Assembly (NCBI GenBank): GCA_913055845.1
Contig: CAJXKO010000004.1
Coordinates: 21,593 to 85,592 of the forward strand
Direction: 5' to 3'
Length of the DNA stretch: 64,000 nucleotides
Origin: an uncultured Bacteroidota bacterium
GTDB lineage: Bacteria; Bacteroidota; Rhodothermia; Rhodothermales; Salinibacteraceae
Shown here piece after piece: positions 27,171 through 35,106 of the stretch. Position 1 is the first letter of the stretch, and every line of letters begins with the position of its first letter. The translations under genes were made by a program, and so were the position numbers. The notes under the pieces were generated by a model. That model did not search any database. It was not told the DNA's origin and was given only the letters and a program-made list of their open reading frames with translations.

Positions 27171-27214
27171 GGCAACAGGTTGCGTTGTGGATGAGACAGA
27201 CGACACCTAGTTGA

Positions 27215-28480
27215 CTACGGCGCCACTCGTACGTCGATCCACACCGGAAAATGGTCGCTTACGGGCACTGCCGGCACTGTGGCTGGGTTGGGCCGCCACA
27301 CTCCTGCGTCGTTCACGGACAGGGTAGCGGACGGGAGGACATAGTCGATTCGGCGCCCCCACCGGGCCGTGTCGTCGGGATCAAGGTCCGGATATCCCTT
27401 CCGCCGCGTTGCAGTCGGGACAACCTCGCCATTCACCCGGTCGTGACCGACGAGCGATCGAATGGCGTTTCGGAAGCTCGACGCGTCGTCCGGATCAGCG
27501 TTTTGATCTCCCATCACCACGAACGACGCCCCCGCATGTAGCCCACCGGCCCGCCCCGAATCATCCTCGATGTATGGTGCCTGGGCCAGATAGTCCACCC
27601 ACAACTGGATTTCATCGTGGTTGCGATGATGGTTGCGGCGTGCCACGCCGTCGAAGCCTGGCGGCGTGGGGTGACTGGCCAACAGATGGAGAACGGCTCC
27701 GCTCGGGAGCTGAACCGGCACGTCCCAGTGGCTTTTGGACGAGAGTCGAAACGCCGCCCACTCCTCGGGGCTGTACCAAGGCTTGTGCGTGGTGGAGTCG
27801 AGCGGCACGGCGGCGGTGGGCATTTCGTGCCATCGCAGGTCTCGAAAGGTACGAATCGAATCGCGGAGCACCGCCAGGTCCTCCCGGACGAAGAGCGCCA
27901 TGCCGTACTGCCCCGGAAAGGTGCCAAAGCCCCAGGCATCGTTGCCGTAGGCGCGCCCAGCGTCGGTCTGGGGCGCCACGCTTCCGTCGTCGGGTGAGCG
28001 CGGCACCTCCGGCACCGTCGAGACAATGCTGCCGTCATTGTTGAGGTCAAAACCGCTCGGAATCCCGGTGTTGACCGGCAACATGACGGGCTGGTAGGAA
28101 ACCCCCTCTAGCGTGTCCGCCTGAGGAATCGAGAGGTAGTGATCGACGAAGCGCTGCGCATTCTGACCCTCAGGCGCCCCCTCGTCGTACCCCGCCCCCC
28201 CGGATTGGTCGTACGCCATTTCGTTCACGAGTAGCACGTCGGGGGCAAGATGCTGGATGCGGGCCGCGGCCCGCTGGAGCCGTGGGTGGTCGGTCCGCCG
28301 TAAGTCCGCGGTGCGCACATCCTCGATGTTGTAGGTCATCACGCGCAGGGACGTACCCTCGGACGGAGTGGCCTGCTGACGAGGACGGCACCCTAGGAGC
28401 AAGACGGCACTCGCTAAGAATAAGAGTAGAGTTCGGGGGAGTTGACGCGGGGGCATCAATCTGCGTTTGGATAGAAGCAT
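27215..28480 (-). CDS. Endonuclease/exonuclease/phosphatase-family lipoprotein
   Basis: 421 residues. Signal peptide with lipobox (RTLLLFLASAVLLLGC) makes it an exported lipoprotein. The EEP fold follows: RVMTYNIEDVR at the start of the core, LAPDVLLVNEM (metal-binding Glu), VMGDQNADPDD (catalytic Asp/Asn) and the closing SDHFPVWIDV (catalytic Asp-His). This architecture fits a secreted nuclease or phosphodiesterase; the substrate (DNA, RNA, phospholipid or nucleotide) is not determinable. Starts at 28480 or 28456 both keep the signal peptide. It precedes yjbQ by 44 bp. Confidence 0.8.
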   Translation of the reverse strand: MLLSKRRLMPPRQLPRTLLLFLASAVLLLGCRPRQQATPSEGTSLRVMTYNIEDVRTADLRRTDHPRLQRAAARIQHLAPDVLLVNEMAYDQSGGAGYDEGAPEGQNAQRFVDHYLSIPQADTLEGVSYQPVMLPVNTGIPSGFDLNNDGSIVSTVPEVPRSPDDGSVAPQTDAGRAYGNDAWGFGTFPGQYGMALFVREDLAVLRDSIRTFRDLRWHEMPTAAVPLDSTTHKPWYSPEEWAAFRLSSKSHWDVPVQLPSGAVLHLLASHPTPPGFDGVARRNHHRNHDEIQLWVDYLAQAPYIEDDSGRAGGLHAGASFVVMGDQNADPDDASSFRNAIRSLVGHDRVNGEVVPTATRRKGYPDLDPDDTARWGRRIDYVLPSATLSVNDAGVWRPNPATVPAVPVSDHFPVWIDVRVAP

Positions 28481-28573
28481 GGCAAAAGGGTGTCGAAACG
28501 GCTCGGATCACATGACGGTGGTGTAAGGCGTGGAGCCTTTGAGAATGCATTTCCTCGTGTGGGATTGCAATTA

Positions 28574-28604
28574 ACTCTGGGGGCTTGACTTTTCTCTGAG
28601 TTCA
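28574..28604 (+). promoter_or_regulatory. Possible promoter for the Bor-like lipoproteins
   Basis: The AT-richer stretch TTGACTTTTCTCTGAGTTCATGTTTG, about 60 bp before the ATG at 28661, contains a TTG element and CATGTTTG, one base from the Bacteroidota -7 consensus TAnnTTTG. Spacing is shorter than usual, so this is only a weak candidate; coordinates are approximate. Confidence 0.25.
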
Positions 28605-28660
28605 TGTTTGCTTCCGTTGAACGAACGGGCGCTTTCTCCTAAACGAACCAAACAGAACTT

Positions 28661-29071
28661 ATGCCCCGGTCCCTGAGGCAGTTACTGAAAATGATCCCTC
28701 TCCTTCTGAGCCTTTGTGTTCTCTTCTCTGGATGTATGAAGACACGAATCGTCACGGATCAGGCCCCCTCCAATCAACAGGCCGAGTTGCCGTGGGCCCA
28801 TGGCTTCGTCTACGGACTCGTCCCTCCAATTAACGCGCCTCTGGACACTGAGTCCACCTGTGGGGGAGCCGGGGTCTCTGAGGTCTACTTCAGACAGACA
28901 TTCATTCAAGGCATTGCCCAGGGACTCACAAGCAGCCTATACTCTCCTCAGCGCTTTACTGTCACCTGCGCGCAGGGGGATGGAATGACCTCTGTGCACT
29001 CCCCTTCTTCGCTTTTCGAAGAGGGTGCAGTTCGCTCTGACGCCTCCCCGTCGCCGGACGCAACAGAGTGA
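28661..29071 (+). CDS. Bor-like lipoprotein, copy 1
   Basis: 136 residues. Signal peptide with lipobox FSGC (MIPLLLSLCVLFSGCMKTRIVTDQAP). The mature part follows the pattern of the Bor family (phage lambda Bor, Iss): an N-terminal KTRIVTDQAPS strand, WAHGFVYGLVPPI, CGGAGVSEVYFRQTFIQGIAQGLTSSLYSPQRFTVTCAQ. This matches Bor features: CGGA, a TF(V/I)xG stretch, LY(T/S)P and a late Cys. Bor/Iss proteins are outer-membrane lipoproteins linked to serum survival in enterobacteria; the role here is unknown. A Ser/Pro/Asp tail follows. Base composition is less GC-rich than the neighbours. It lies 48 bp upstream of copy 2. Confidence 0.65.
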   Translation: MPRSLRQLLKMIPLLLSLCVLFSGCMKTRIVTDQAPSNQQAELPWAHGFVYGLVPPINAPLDTESTCGGAGVSEVYFRQTFIQGIAQGLTSSLYSPQRFTVTCAQGDGMTSVHSPSSLFEEGAVRSDASPSPDATE

Positions 29072-29119
29072 CTCGCCCCGCTGATTATCCCCTCTTCTGC
29101 CGACCAGTCCCCCATCCCC

Positions 29120-29560
29120 ATGCGATACATACTACCTGTTCTTCTCGCTTCCTGCCTCATGCTCACCGGATGTTATCAGGCCCGAATGACTACCGGAAAG
29201 GACGCCTCAAATACCGTCGTGGAAGAAAAATGGGCCCCTTCTTTTCTCTACGGAATCGTGCCGGCGCGCGTGGATGTGTCCGATGAGTGCCCCAACGGCA
29301 TTGCCTCTGCGGAGCGGAAGTTCCGCTTTCCGAATATGCTTGTCAACGCCCTCACGCTCGGGATTTACCTTCCGCAGAGCATAACGGTAACCTGTGCCGC
29401 GGAGGGCCCGATGTCAGCCTCCACACCGATACCGGATCGGATGACCTTCACGCTATCAGAGAATGCATCCCGTGCGACCGTCCGAGACATTTTCGACTCG
29501 GCGGCGCTTCAGTCGTCCCTCCACCGCGCGCCCGCCCAGATTCGAGTCTCCAGGAACTGA
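29120..29560 (+). CDS. Bor-like lipoprotein, copy 2
   Basis: 146 residues, clearly related to the preceding gene. Signal peptide with lipobox LTGC (MRYILPVLLASCLMLTGCYQARMTTG). Then EKWAPSFLYGIVP, DECPNGIASAERKFRFPNMLVNALTLGIYLPQSITVTCA, with the same order as copy 1 and an even closer LG(I/F)YxP match to lambda Bor. The C-terminal extension (about 100-146) is unlike copy 1. Tandem arrangement suggests an old duplication followed by divergence. Likely outer-membrane or periplasmic lipoprotein; function unknown. Confidence 0.65.
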   Translation: MRYILPVLLASCLMLTGCYQARMTTGKDASNTVVEEKWAPSFLYGIVPARVDVSDECPNGIASAERKFRFPNMLVNALTLGIYLPQSITVTCAAEGPMSASTPIPDRMTFTLSENASRATVRDIFDSAALQSSLHRAPAQIRVSRN

Positions 29561-29596
29561 GTCGCGCCTCGTCTCCCGCTCGCGGGTCTACATCCA

Positions 29597-29615
29597 GACG
29601 GCTATCACGGCCGTC
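29597..29615. terminator. Possible bidirectional hairpin between Bor-like gene and hisS
   Basis: GACGGC-N7-GCCGTC, a perfect 6-bp stem in the 64-bp gap between the convergent genes. It is followed on the plus strand by AGGGTATGTTT, a poor T-run. Position favours a terminator; structure alone is weak. Confidence 0.3.
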
Positions 29616-29624
29616 AGGGTATGT

Positions 29625-30953
29625 TTAGGCCGGAGCGCCTCCCGACGCATTCCCCTCCAGGCGACGCTGTAGGTAGGGGGTCAGTTCATCGAAGGGGACC
29701 TCTTCTTGCTCCCCACTCTTCATCTCCTTCACGGTCGCGGCCTCGGCCTCCAGTTCATTGCCGCCGATGATCATCGCGTACGGAGCCTTCTGTCGATTGG
29801 CCTCCTTCATCTGTGCCTTCAGCGAACGGCCCATCAGGTCGTGGGCCACGTGCAGGCCTTCATTCCGCAACTCTTGCGAGGTGCGAAAGACCCATTGCTC
29901 GGCGTCGTCTCCAAGTGCGGCGATGAACACATCGGGGGTTGGCGGGCCCGGACGCTCCGCATCCGCGGCGTCGAGCGCCAGGAAAAGACGCTCCATGCCT
30001 GCCGCGAAGCCGACGGCCGGTACGGGCTCGTCGCTGCCCAGCACCTCGGCCAACCGATCGTAGCGCCCGCCGCCCGCAAGCGCACTCTGCGCCCCGAGGC
30101 CTGGACTTTCGAGCTCAAACGTGGTCTCGGTGTAGTAGTCGAGCCCCCGCACCAGCCGCGGGGCCTCCTCGTACTCGATGTCCAGATCCGTGAGGAGACC
30201 TTTCACCTCATCGTAGTGCACAAGGCTCTCCTCATCCACGAAGTCGATGAGCTTCGGGGCATCGCGGAGGAGCTTCTGCTCGTGCTCCACCTTAGTGTCA
30301 AGAATGCGCAGGGGGTTGCGCTCCAGCCGGCGTCGGCTCGTATCCGAAAGCTCGTTGGCGTAGGGCCTCAGGTACTCTTCCAGCGCCTGCACGTATTCTT
30401 CGCGGCGCTCCGGTGTGCCCAGCGTATTGAGGCGAAGCTTAAGGTCGGACAAGCCAAGGGCTTCGCACACAGCCATCAAGACGGCAATGGTTTCGGCGTC
30501 GGCTCGGGCCTCGTCGGCCCCCAAGATTTCGATGCCGAACTGGTGAAATTGCCTGTAGCGCCCCTTCTGCGGTTTTTCGGCCCGGAAGCAGGGGCCAAGG
30601 TAAAACAGCTTTTGGACGCCACCGCGCTGATCGAGGTGATGCTGCAGATAGGCCCGCACCACCGGCGCCGTAATTTCGGGACGGAGGACGTACTGCGTGT
30701 CGCCCCGCTCGAAGGCGAACATTTCCTTCTGCACAATGTCGGTCGACTCCCCCACGCCTCGCGCCACAAGCTCGGTTGGTTCGAGGATGGGTGTGCGGAT
30801 TTCGTCGAAGTTGTGGCGGCGCATCACGTCGCGGACGGTGGCCTCCACATGGCGCCACTCGGCACTGGGAGCAATGCGAGTGCCCCCGTCGTCGGTGTAC
30901 GCGTCCGGCAGAATGTCGAATGTGCCTCGGATGGTTTGGAACGAGGTGCTCAC
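29625..30953 (-). CDS. hisS: Histidyl-tRNA synthetase
   Basis: 442 residues if it starts at GTG 30953, giving MSTSFQTIRGTFDILPD; the track start at 30974 is a TTG seven codons earlier. The class II motifs are evident: RGTFDILPD, PILEPTELVARGVGESTDIVQKEMFAF (motif 1 region), VLRPEITAPVVRAYLQ, LFYLGPCFRAEKPQKGRYRQFHQFGIEILG (motif 2), LVRGLDYYTETTFELE (histidine A) and LAGGGRYDRLAEVLG (motif 3 side). A C-terminal anticodon-binding domain (about 340-442) ends in DELTPYLQRRLEG. Reaction: His + tRNA-His + ATP to His-tRNA. It is 43 bp downstream of the PTS IIA gene on the same strand. Confidence 0.95.
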   Translation of the reverse strand: MSTSFQTIRGTFDILPDAYTDDGGTRIAPSAEWRHVEATVRDVMRRHNFDEIRTPILEPTELVARGVGESTDIVQKEMFAFERGDTQYVLRPEITAPVVRAYLQHHLDQRGGVQKLFYLGPCFRAEKPQKGRYRQFHQFGIEILGADEARADAETIAVLMAVCEALGLSDLKLRLNTLGTPERREEYVQALEEYLRPYANELSDTSRRRLERNPLRILDTKVEHEQKLLRDAPKLIDFVDEESLVHYDEVKGLLTDLDIEYEEAPRLVRGLDYYTETTFELESPGLGAQSALAGGGRYDRLAEVLGSDEPVPAVGFAAGMERLFLALDAADAERPGPPTPDVFIAALGDDAEQWVFRTSQELRNEGLHVAHDLMGRSLKAQMKEANRQKAPYAMIIGGNELEAEAATVKEMKSGEQEEVPFDELTPYLQRRLEGNASGGAPA

Positions 30954-30996
30954 GGGCAATAAAAGATTGTCCAAGCGAGTACGTAGGAGAGACGGG

Positions 30997-31482
30997 TTAA
31001 CTCTGTAGGGCCTGTTCCCCTTCGCGCAGGACGTCGAGAATGGTTTGAGGGGTTTCGGCCCTCAGGAGACGGTCGCGCACCCCATCGCGACTCACAAGCC
31101 GCGAGATGCGGCCGAGAATTTTGATGTGCTGCGACTTGTGCTCCTCCGGCCCCACGACGAGCAAAAGGAGGCGCACCGGCGTATCGTCGACCGCCCCAAA
31201 GTCGACGGGTTCATCGGTGGTGGCGAAGGCGACGAGTGTATCGACCACCGCAGATGTCTTAGCGTGGGGGAGGCCAAGCCCCTTGCCCACCCCGGTTGAC
31301 ATCTTTTCTTCTCGCTCGTGAACGGCCGCTCGCACCTCTTCGAGGTCCCGAATTGCCTCGTGGGGAGCAAGCAAATCAATGATCGTGTCGATCACTTCCG
31401 ACTTTTCCGTTCCCGAAAGCCCAACACGAATGTGGTCGGGGGAGAGCAACTCATGGAGTTCGGTGGTCCGGGTCGTCGGCAT
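30997..31482 (-). CDS. PTS EIIA-type protein (PtsN/fructose-IIA family)
   Basis: 161 residues from ATG 31482; the 31506 track start is TTG. One EIIA (PTS_EIIA_2) domain: LLSPDHIRVGLSGTEKSEVIDTIIDLL, VHEREEKMSTGVGKGLGLPHAKTSAV, where the His in LPHAK is the phosphorylation site, and VRLLLLVVGPEEHKSQHIKILGRISRLV. Stand-alone IIA proteins of this type usually regulate (nitrogen or potassium control) rather than transport sugar; no EIIB/EIIC genes are present. A cation-chloride cotransporter gene is divergent from it, which would fit a potassium link known for PtsN, but this is speculation. Confidence 0.85.
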   Translation of the reverse strand: MPTTRTTELHELLSPDHIRVGLSGTEKSEVIDTIIDLLAPHEAIRDLEEVRAAVHEREEKMSTGVGKGLGLPHAKTSAVVDTLVAFATTDEPVDFGAVDDTPVRLLLLVVGPEEHKSQHIKILGRISRLVSRDGVRDRLLRAETPQTILDVLREGEQALQS

Positions 31483-31828
31483 GCGTGGAAACGAGTCGGT
31501 GAACAAGACCAGACACGGGCCGCCCGCACACGAATCCTGCGCTGCTCGGAAGGGCCGGCGGCCCTAAGAATAGGACAGCACACCGTCGATTTCACGTGTA
31601 TGACGGCGTTGCCCCCCGAAAAACACTCCGAAAGACGGCTCAGTTCTACGCACCTAAAAAGAATTCACGATCCCACACACTTTGGCAGCGCATTCTCCCC
31701 CAAGTTCTGCCGCCCGGTGTCCCTCCGGTCCCAATGGATATCGCACTTCGCACTGGCCCGGTTTCCCCAAACGCCGTCCTCTCTGTTAGTTAGGTTGATG
31801 GCCCTCCGTTCAAACCAGCGCAACGGTC
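31483..31828. other. 346-bp divergent region between PTS IIA and SLC12 genes
   Basis: No coding sequence I can support. It includes a compact dyad AGGGCC-GGC-GGCCCT (31551-31565) and the stretch TGTTAGTTAGGTTGATGG before the transporter gene. No convincing promoter hexamers were seen. Confidence 0.4.
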
Positions 31829-34126
31829 ATGCTCAACGACATCCTTCCCGGCCTCACTTCTTCCGACCCGAATGCGCCCGACTCGCCGTCCCCGGCGCCC
31901 AATACCGCCGAGGTCGACGAAAGCATGCAGCCGGACGAGGCCCCCATCTCGGGCCGCAAGCAGTTTGGTACGTTCGGGGGCGTCTTTACCCCAACCGTGC
32001 TCACAATCCTCGGGGTGATTATGTATCTCCGAGAGGGCTGGATCATCGGCAATGCGGGCCTACTGGGGGGGCTACTCATCATCACGGTCGGGTTCACCAT
32101 TACGCTGTGTACGGCCCTCGCCATGTCGTCGATCACCACCAATATCCGCATCGGGGCGGGCGGGGCCTACGCGGTGATCGCGCAGTCGCTGGGGCTGGAG
32201 GTGGGCGGAAGCGTGGGCATTCCGCGTTACCTCTCGCAGGCGCTGGCCGTCACCATGTACATTTTTGGATTTCGGGAGGGGTGGCTGTTCCTCTTTCCCA
32301 GCCACCCGGCGCTCCTCGTGGATATCGTCACCTTCGCAGCGCTGTACGGCATCGCCTACATAAGCGCCGACTTCGCCATCCGTGTTCAATACGTCATTAT
32401 GGCTCTCATCGGCGCCTCGCTCATCTCCATTGCCATGGCCGCCGCCACAGGCTCGATGCAGTACGGCCTTGGAGAGATTCAGCTCTGGGGCGACTTCATG
32501 GGGACCCCCGACGACCCATCGCAGCCGAACTCGTTCTGGGTCGTCTTTGCGGTCTTTTTTCCCGCCACCACTGGCATTATGGCTGGGGCCAACATGAGTG
32601 GGGATTTGAAGGACCCGAAACGGAGCATTCCGGTGGGGACCCTGGCCGCCATCGGCGTGTCGTTCGTGATCTACGTAATCCTTGCCATCTGGCTCGCCCG
32701 GTCGGCCACCCCCCAAGAGATGACGAACAACTACTATGTGATGATGGACAAGGCCTACTGGCCATCGGCGGTGCTGGCGGGCCTGCTGGGGGCCACCTTT
32801 TCTTCCGCCCTCGCCTCGATGGTAGGGGCGGGCCGCATCCTGCAGGCCATGGGCGCGCATCAGGTCGTCCCGCAATCGGACTGGCTCGCAGAGCTGGCCC
32901 CCGACGGCGAGCCGCGCCACTCGATGATGGTCACCGGCGGCATTATCTTCGCCTCTCTCATGGTGCGCGACCTCAATGCCATCGCGCCCCTCATCACTAT
33001 GTTCTTCCTGGTTACCTACGCCATGATCTGCGCGGCGGTGCTCATTGAACAGAGCCTCGACCTCGTGAGCTTTCGTCCCCGCCTCCGCATTCCCCTGTGG
33101 GTGTCGTTTTTGGGCCTGGTGGGTTCCCTCATCGCAATGTTTATCATCAATCCCACGATCAGCCTCGTCGCCCTCGCCGTAACGCTTGGGTTCTACGTGC
33201 TCCTGGCTCGCCGCCAGCTCGACGCTCCCTTTGAGGACGTGCGCAGCGGCATGTTCGTGGCGCTGGCGGAATGGGCAGCCAAAAAGGTAACGGTGTTGCC
33301 CACGATGCAGGAGCGGGCCTGGAAGCCCAACCTCTTGGTGCCGGTGGAAACGAGCAGCGACCTCCGGGGCTCGTTCCTCACCCTGCAGGACCTGACCTCG
33401 CCCCAGGGCTCCGTCAAAATTGTGGGCCTAAGTCCCAATGGCAGCCCCAAGGTGCTCGACGAGCAACTCGACACGCTGACTGCCGCGTTCCGCGAGCGCG
33501 ACATCTTCGCCTCCGCCACTATGATCGACGCGGGTGGCTTTGCCGAGGGACTGCGGGCCGGTATGCAGGCACTCCGCGGTGCCTTCTTCCGCCCTAACAT
33601 CGTCTTCTTGCGGATGCCCGATTCCCCCGAGCGCGAGGCCGACTACCGCCACGTCATCGCGGAGGCGGATCGGGAAGACGTGGGCACACTCCTCTACGCC
33701 CCCCATCCCCGCGCAGCACTCGGCCAGCGCCAGACCATCAACGTTTGGATTCGCGACCGGAGCCCGGACTGGCGCATCTCGATGGAGATTGGCAACCTCG
33801 ACCTCGCCCTCCTCACCGGCTACAAGCTGTCGCAAAACTGGGACGCGCAGATGCGGCTCGTCACCACCATCCCCAGCCCCGACCAGCAGGACAAGGCACG
33901 CGATTTCTTGGAGAAGCTGATTAACCTGGGCCGCTTCCCAAACACAACTGCCGTGGTTGGCACCGAGCCCTTCGAGACCTACATCACGAGTGCCCCGCAG
34001 GCCGATCTCAATATCTTCGGCCTCCAGCCAGAGCCAAACTTCGACACGATTCGTCGTCTGGTGGACCAGACGGACTCGACCTGCATGTTCGTGCGCGACT
34101 CGGGACGAGAATCGGCACTGGCGTAG
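31829..34126 (+). CDS. SLC12-type cation-chloride cotransporter (Na-K-Cl family)
   Basis: 765 residues, much longer than ordinary APC amino-acid permeases. N-terminal acidic tail, then KQFGTFGGVFTPTVLTILGVIMYLREGWIIGNAGLLGGLLII, the hallmark TM1 of SLC12 cotransporters. SITTNIRIGAGGAYAVIAQSLGLEVGGSVGIPRYLSQAL (TM2-3) and FFPATTGIMAGANMSGDLKDPKRSIPVGT (TM6 region) follow. About 12 helices span residues 48-470. The ~290-residue soluble C-terminus (RAWKPNLLVPVETSSDLRGSF, ADLNIFGLQPEPNFD) is like the SLC12 regulatory domain. It probably moves K+ and/or Na+ with Cl-, relevant to a salt-in osmotic strategy. Ion specificity is not determinable here. Confidence 0.85.
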   Translation: MLNDILPGLTSSDPNAPDSPSPAPNTAEVDESMQPDEAPISGRKQFGTFGGVFTPTVLTILGVIMYLREGWIIGNAGLLGGLLIITVGFTITLCTALAMSSITTNIRIGAGGAYAVIAQSLGLEVGGSVGIPRYLSQALAVTMYIFGFREGWLFLFPSHPALLVDIVTFAALYGIAYISADFAIRVQYVIMALIGASLISIAMAAATGSMQYGLGEIQLWGDFMGTPDDPSQPNSFWVVFAVFFPATTGIMAGANMSGDLKDPKRSIPVGTLAAIGVSFVIYVILAIWLARSATPQEMTNNYYVMMDKAYWPSAVLAGLLGATFSSALASMVGAGRILQAMGAHQVVPQSDWLAELAPDGEPRHSMMVTGGIIFASLMVRDLNAIAPLITMFFLVTYAMICAAVLIEQSLDLVSFRPRLRIPLWVSFLGLVGSLIAMFIINPTISLVALAVTLGFYVLLARRQLDAPFEDVRSGMFVALAEWAAKKVTVLPTMQERAWKPNLLVPVETSSDLRGSFLTLQDLTSPQGSVKIVGLSPNGSPKVLDEQLDTLTAAFRERDIFASATMIDAGGFAEGLRAGMQALRGAFFRPNIVFLRMPDSPEREADYRHVIAEADREDVGTLLYAPHPRAALGQRQTINVWIRDRSPDWRISMEIGNLDLALLTGYKLSQNWDAQMRLVTTIPSPDQQDKARDFLEKLINLGRFPNTTAVVGTEPFETYITSAPQADLNIFGLQPEPNFDTIRRLVDQTDSTCMFVRDSGRESALA

Positions 34127-34239
34127 CCATGAAGGAGGCATGACCCAGAAGGCGTAAACGACCTCAGGTTTCACGGGTCACGCCCCATGAGTTCTCCTTC
34201 CGCACTCTGCAATCGTAGGAAGGCAACGGCAGCCCCAAC

Positions 34240-35058
34240 CTACCCTTCCTCCTCACTCGGGAGGCGGTCGAAGCGCGTGACCCCGTCGCGGACGAAACGG
34301 CCGTCCTCGCGCAGGTAGCGCCGTTCCTCAACGGAGAAGGCATCGGACTCGACGGTGACGACGTTGTAGAAGTTGACCGGCCCGGTCGGCTCGCGCCAAC
34401 GGTTGCTGGTGGTAGTGCCCGCACTGGCAATCACGATCCGGTGTGTGCCCGGAATGATTTCGAGCGGCTGGATGGCCGAGACGTGGAGGTGGCCGCAGAG
34501 GATGAGATCCACCGCCACCTCGGTCACCACGTCGAGCGTCTCTTGTGCCTGCCGTGCCACTGGGTGCGGACTGATAGCACCAATGGCAGTGGGATGGAGT
34601 TGGTGGTGTACCACGAGAACCTTAAACCAGTCCGCGGGGATGTCCCGGAAATAATCCACGAGGGCTCGGCGGTCGGCCGCGGTGATGCGCCCTCCCTTGA
34701 TTGACGCCCCGTAGGCCGACGTGAGCCCGAGCACCGCTACGTCGTCGGCCTCGAACGTAGGGGCCAGGTCGTCGGTCACGTAGCGCTTATAGCGTGCCAG
34801 CGGTGTCCACACCCGCTTGAGGGGCCGCCACCACGGGTACACGTCGTGATTGCCCGCCACCACGAGCGACGGCGGGTCAAGCGCATCGAGGAGGGCCCGG
34901 GCCGCCTTGTACTCCGAGACGCGGGCCCGCTGCGTCAAATCACCACTCAGCGCGACGAGATCGATGCCGCCCGCATTGAGTTCATCAACGAGCGCCTCTA
35001 CGACCCCTGAGTCCGCAATGCGGCCGAAGTGAAGGTCTGAGATGTGAGCAATCGTCAT
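34240..35058 (-). CDS. Calcineurin-type metallophosphoesterase
   Basis: 272 residues with the full metallophosphoesterase motif set: AHISDLHFGRI (DxH), VALSGDLTQRA (GDxxxR-like), VVAGNHDVYPWWRPLKRVW (GNHD/E), VLVVHHQLHP and LILCGHLHVSAI (GHxH). Binuclear metal enzyme related to Icc/CpdA-like phosphodiesterases; the substrate is unknown. Two helical inserts fit that group. It lies 48 bp after pdhC on the same strand, but the gap holds three tandem AACGTT copies immediately upstream of its ATG, so it may have separate regulation. Confidence 0.85.
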   Translation of the reverse strand: MTIAHISDLHFGRIADSGVVEALVDELNAGGIDLVALSGDLTQRARVSEYKAARALLDALDPPSLVVAGNHDVYPWWRPLKRVWTPLARYKRYVTDDLAPTFEADDVAVLGLTSAYGASIKGGRITAADRRALVDYFRDIPADWFKVLVVHHQLHPTAIGAISPHPVARQAQETLDVVTEVAVDLILCGHLHVSAIQPLEIIPGTHRIVIASAGTTTSNRWREPTGPVNFYNVVTVESDAFSVEERRYLREDGRFVRDGVTRFDRLPSEEEG

Positions 35059-35067
35059 GGCGTTGCA

Positions 35068-35093
35068 CGTTGGAACGTTAAACGTTCAACGTT
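35068..35093 (-). repeat. Three AACGTT copies with 7-bp period upstream of phosphoesterase gene
   Basis: AACGTT at 35074-35079, 35081-35086 and 35088-35093. The 18-mer CGTTGGAACGTTAAACGT at 35068-35085 is identical to 62780-62797 upstream of atpH. In both cases the 18-mer ends 9-10 bp before the start codon of a minus-strand gene. Confidence 0.6.
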
Positions 35094-35106
35094 CTCACGC
35101 TCAACG

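Noticed and set aside
29706-30962. 418-residue plus-strand ORF over hisS
   Set aside because: Antisense to hisS, whose class II synthetase motifs are unambiguous.
31318-33048. 576-residue plus-strand ORF
   Set aside because: Shifted-frame shadow of the SLC12 gene, antisense to the PTS IIA gene over part of its length; Arg/Gly/His-rich without motifs.
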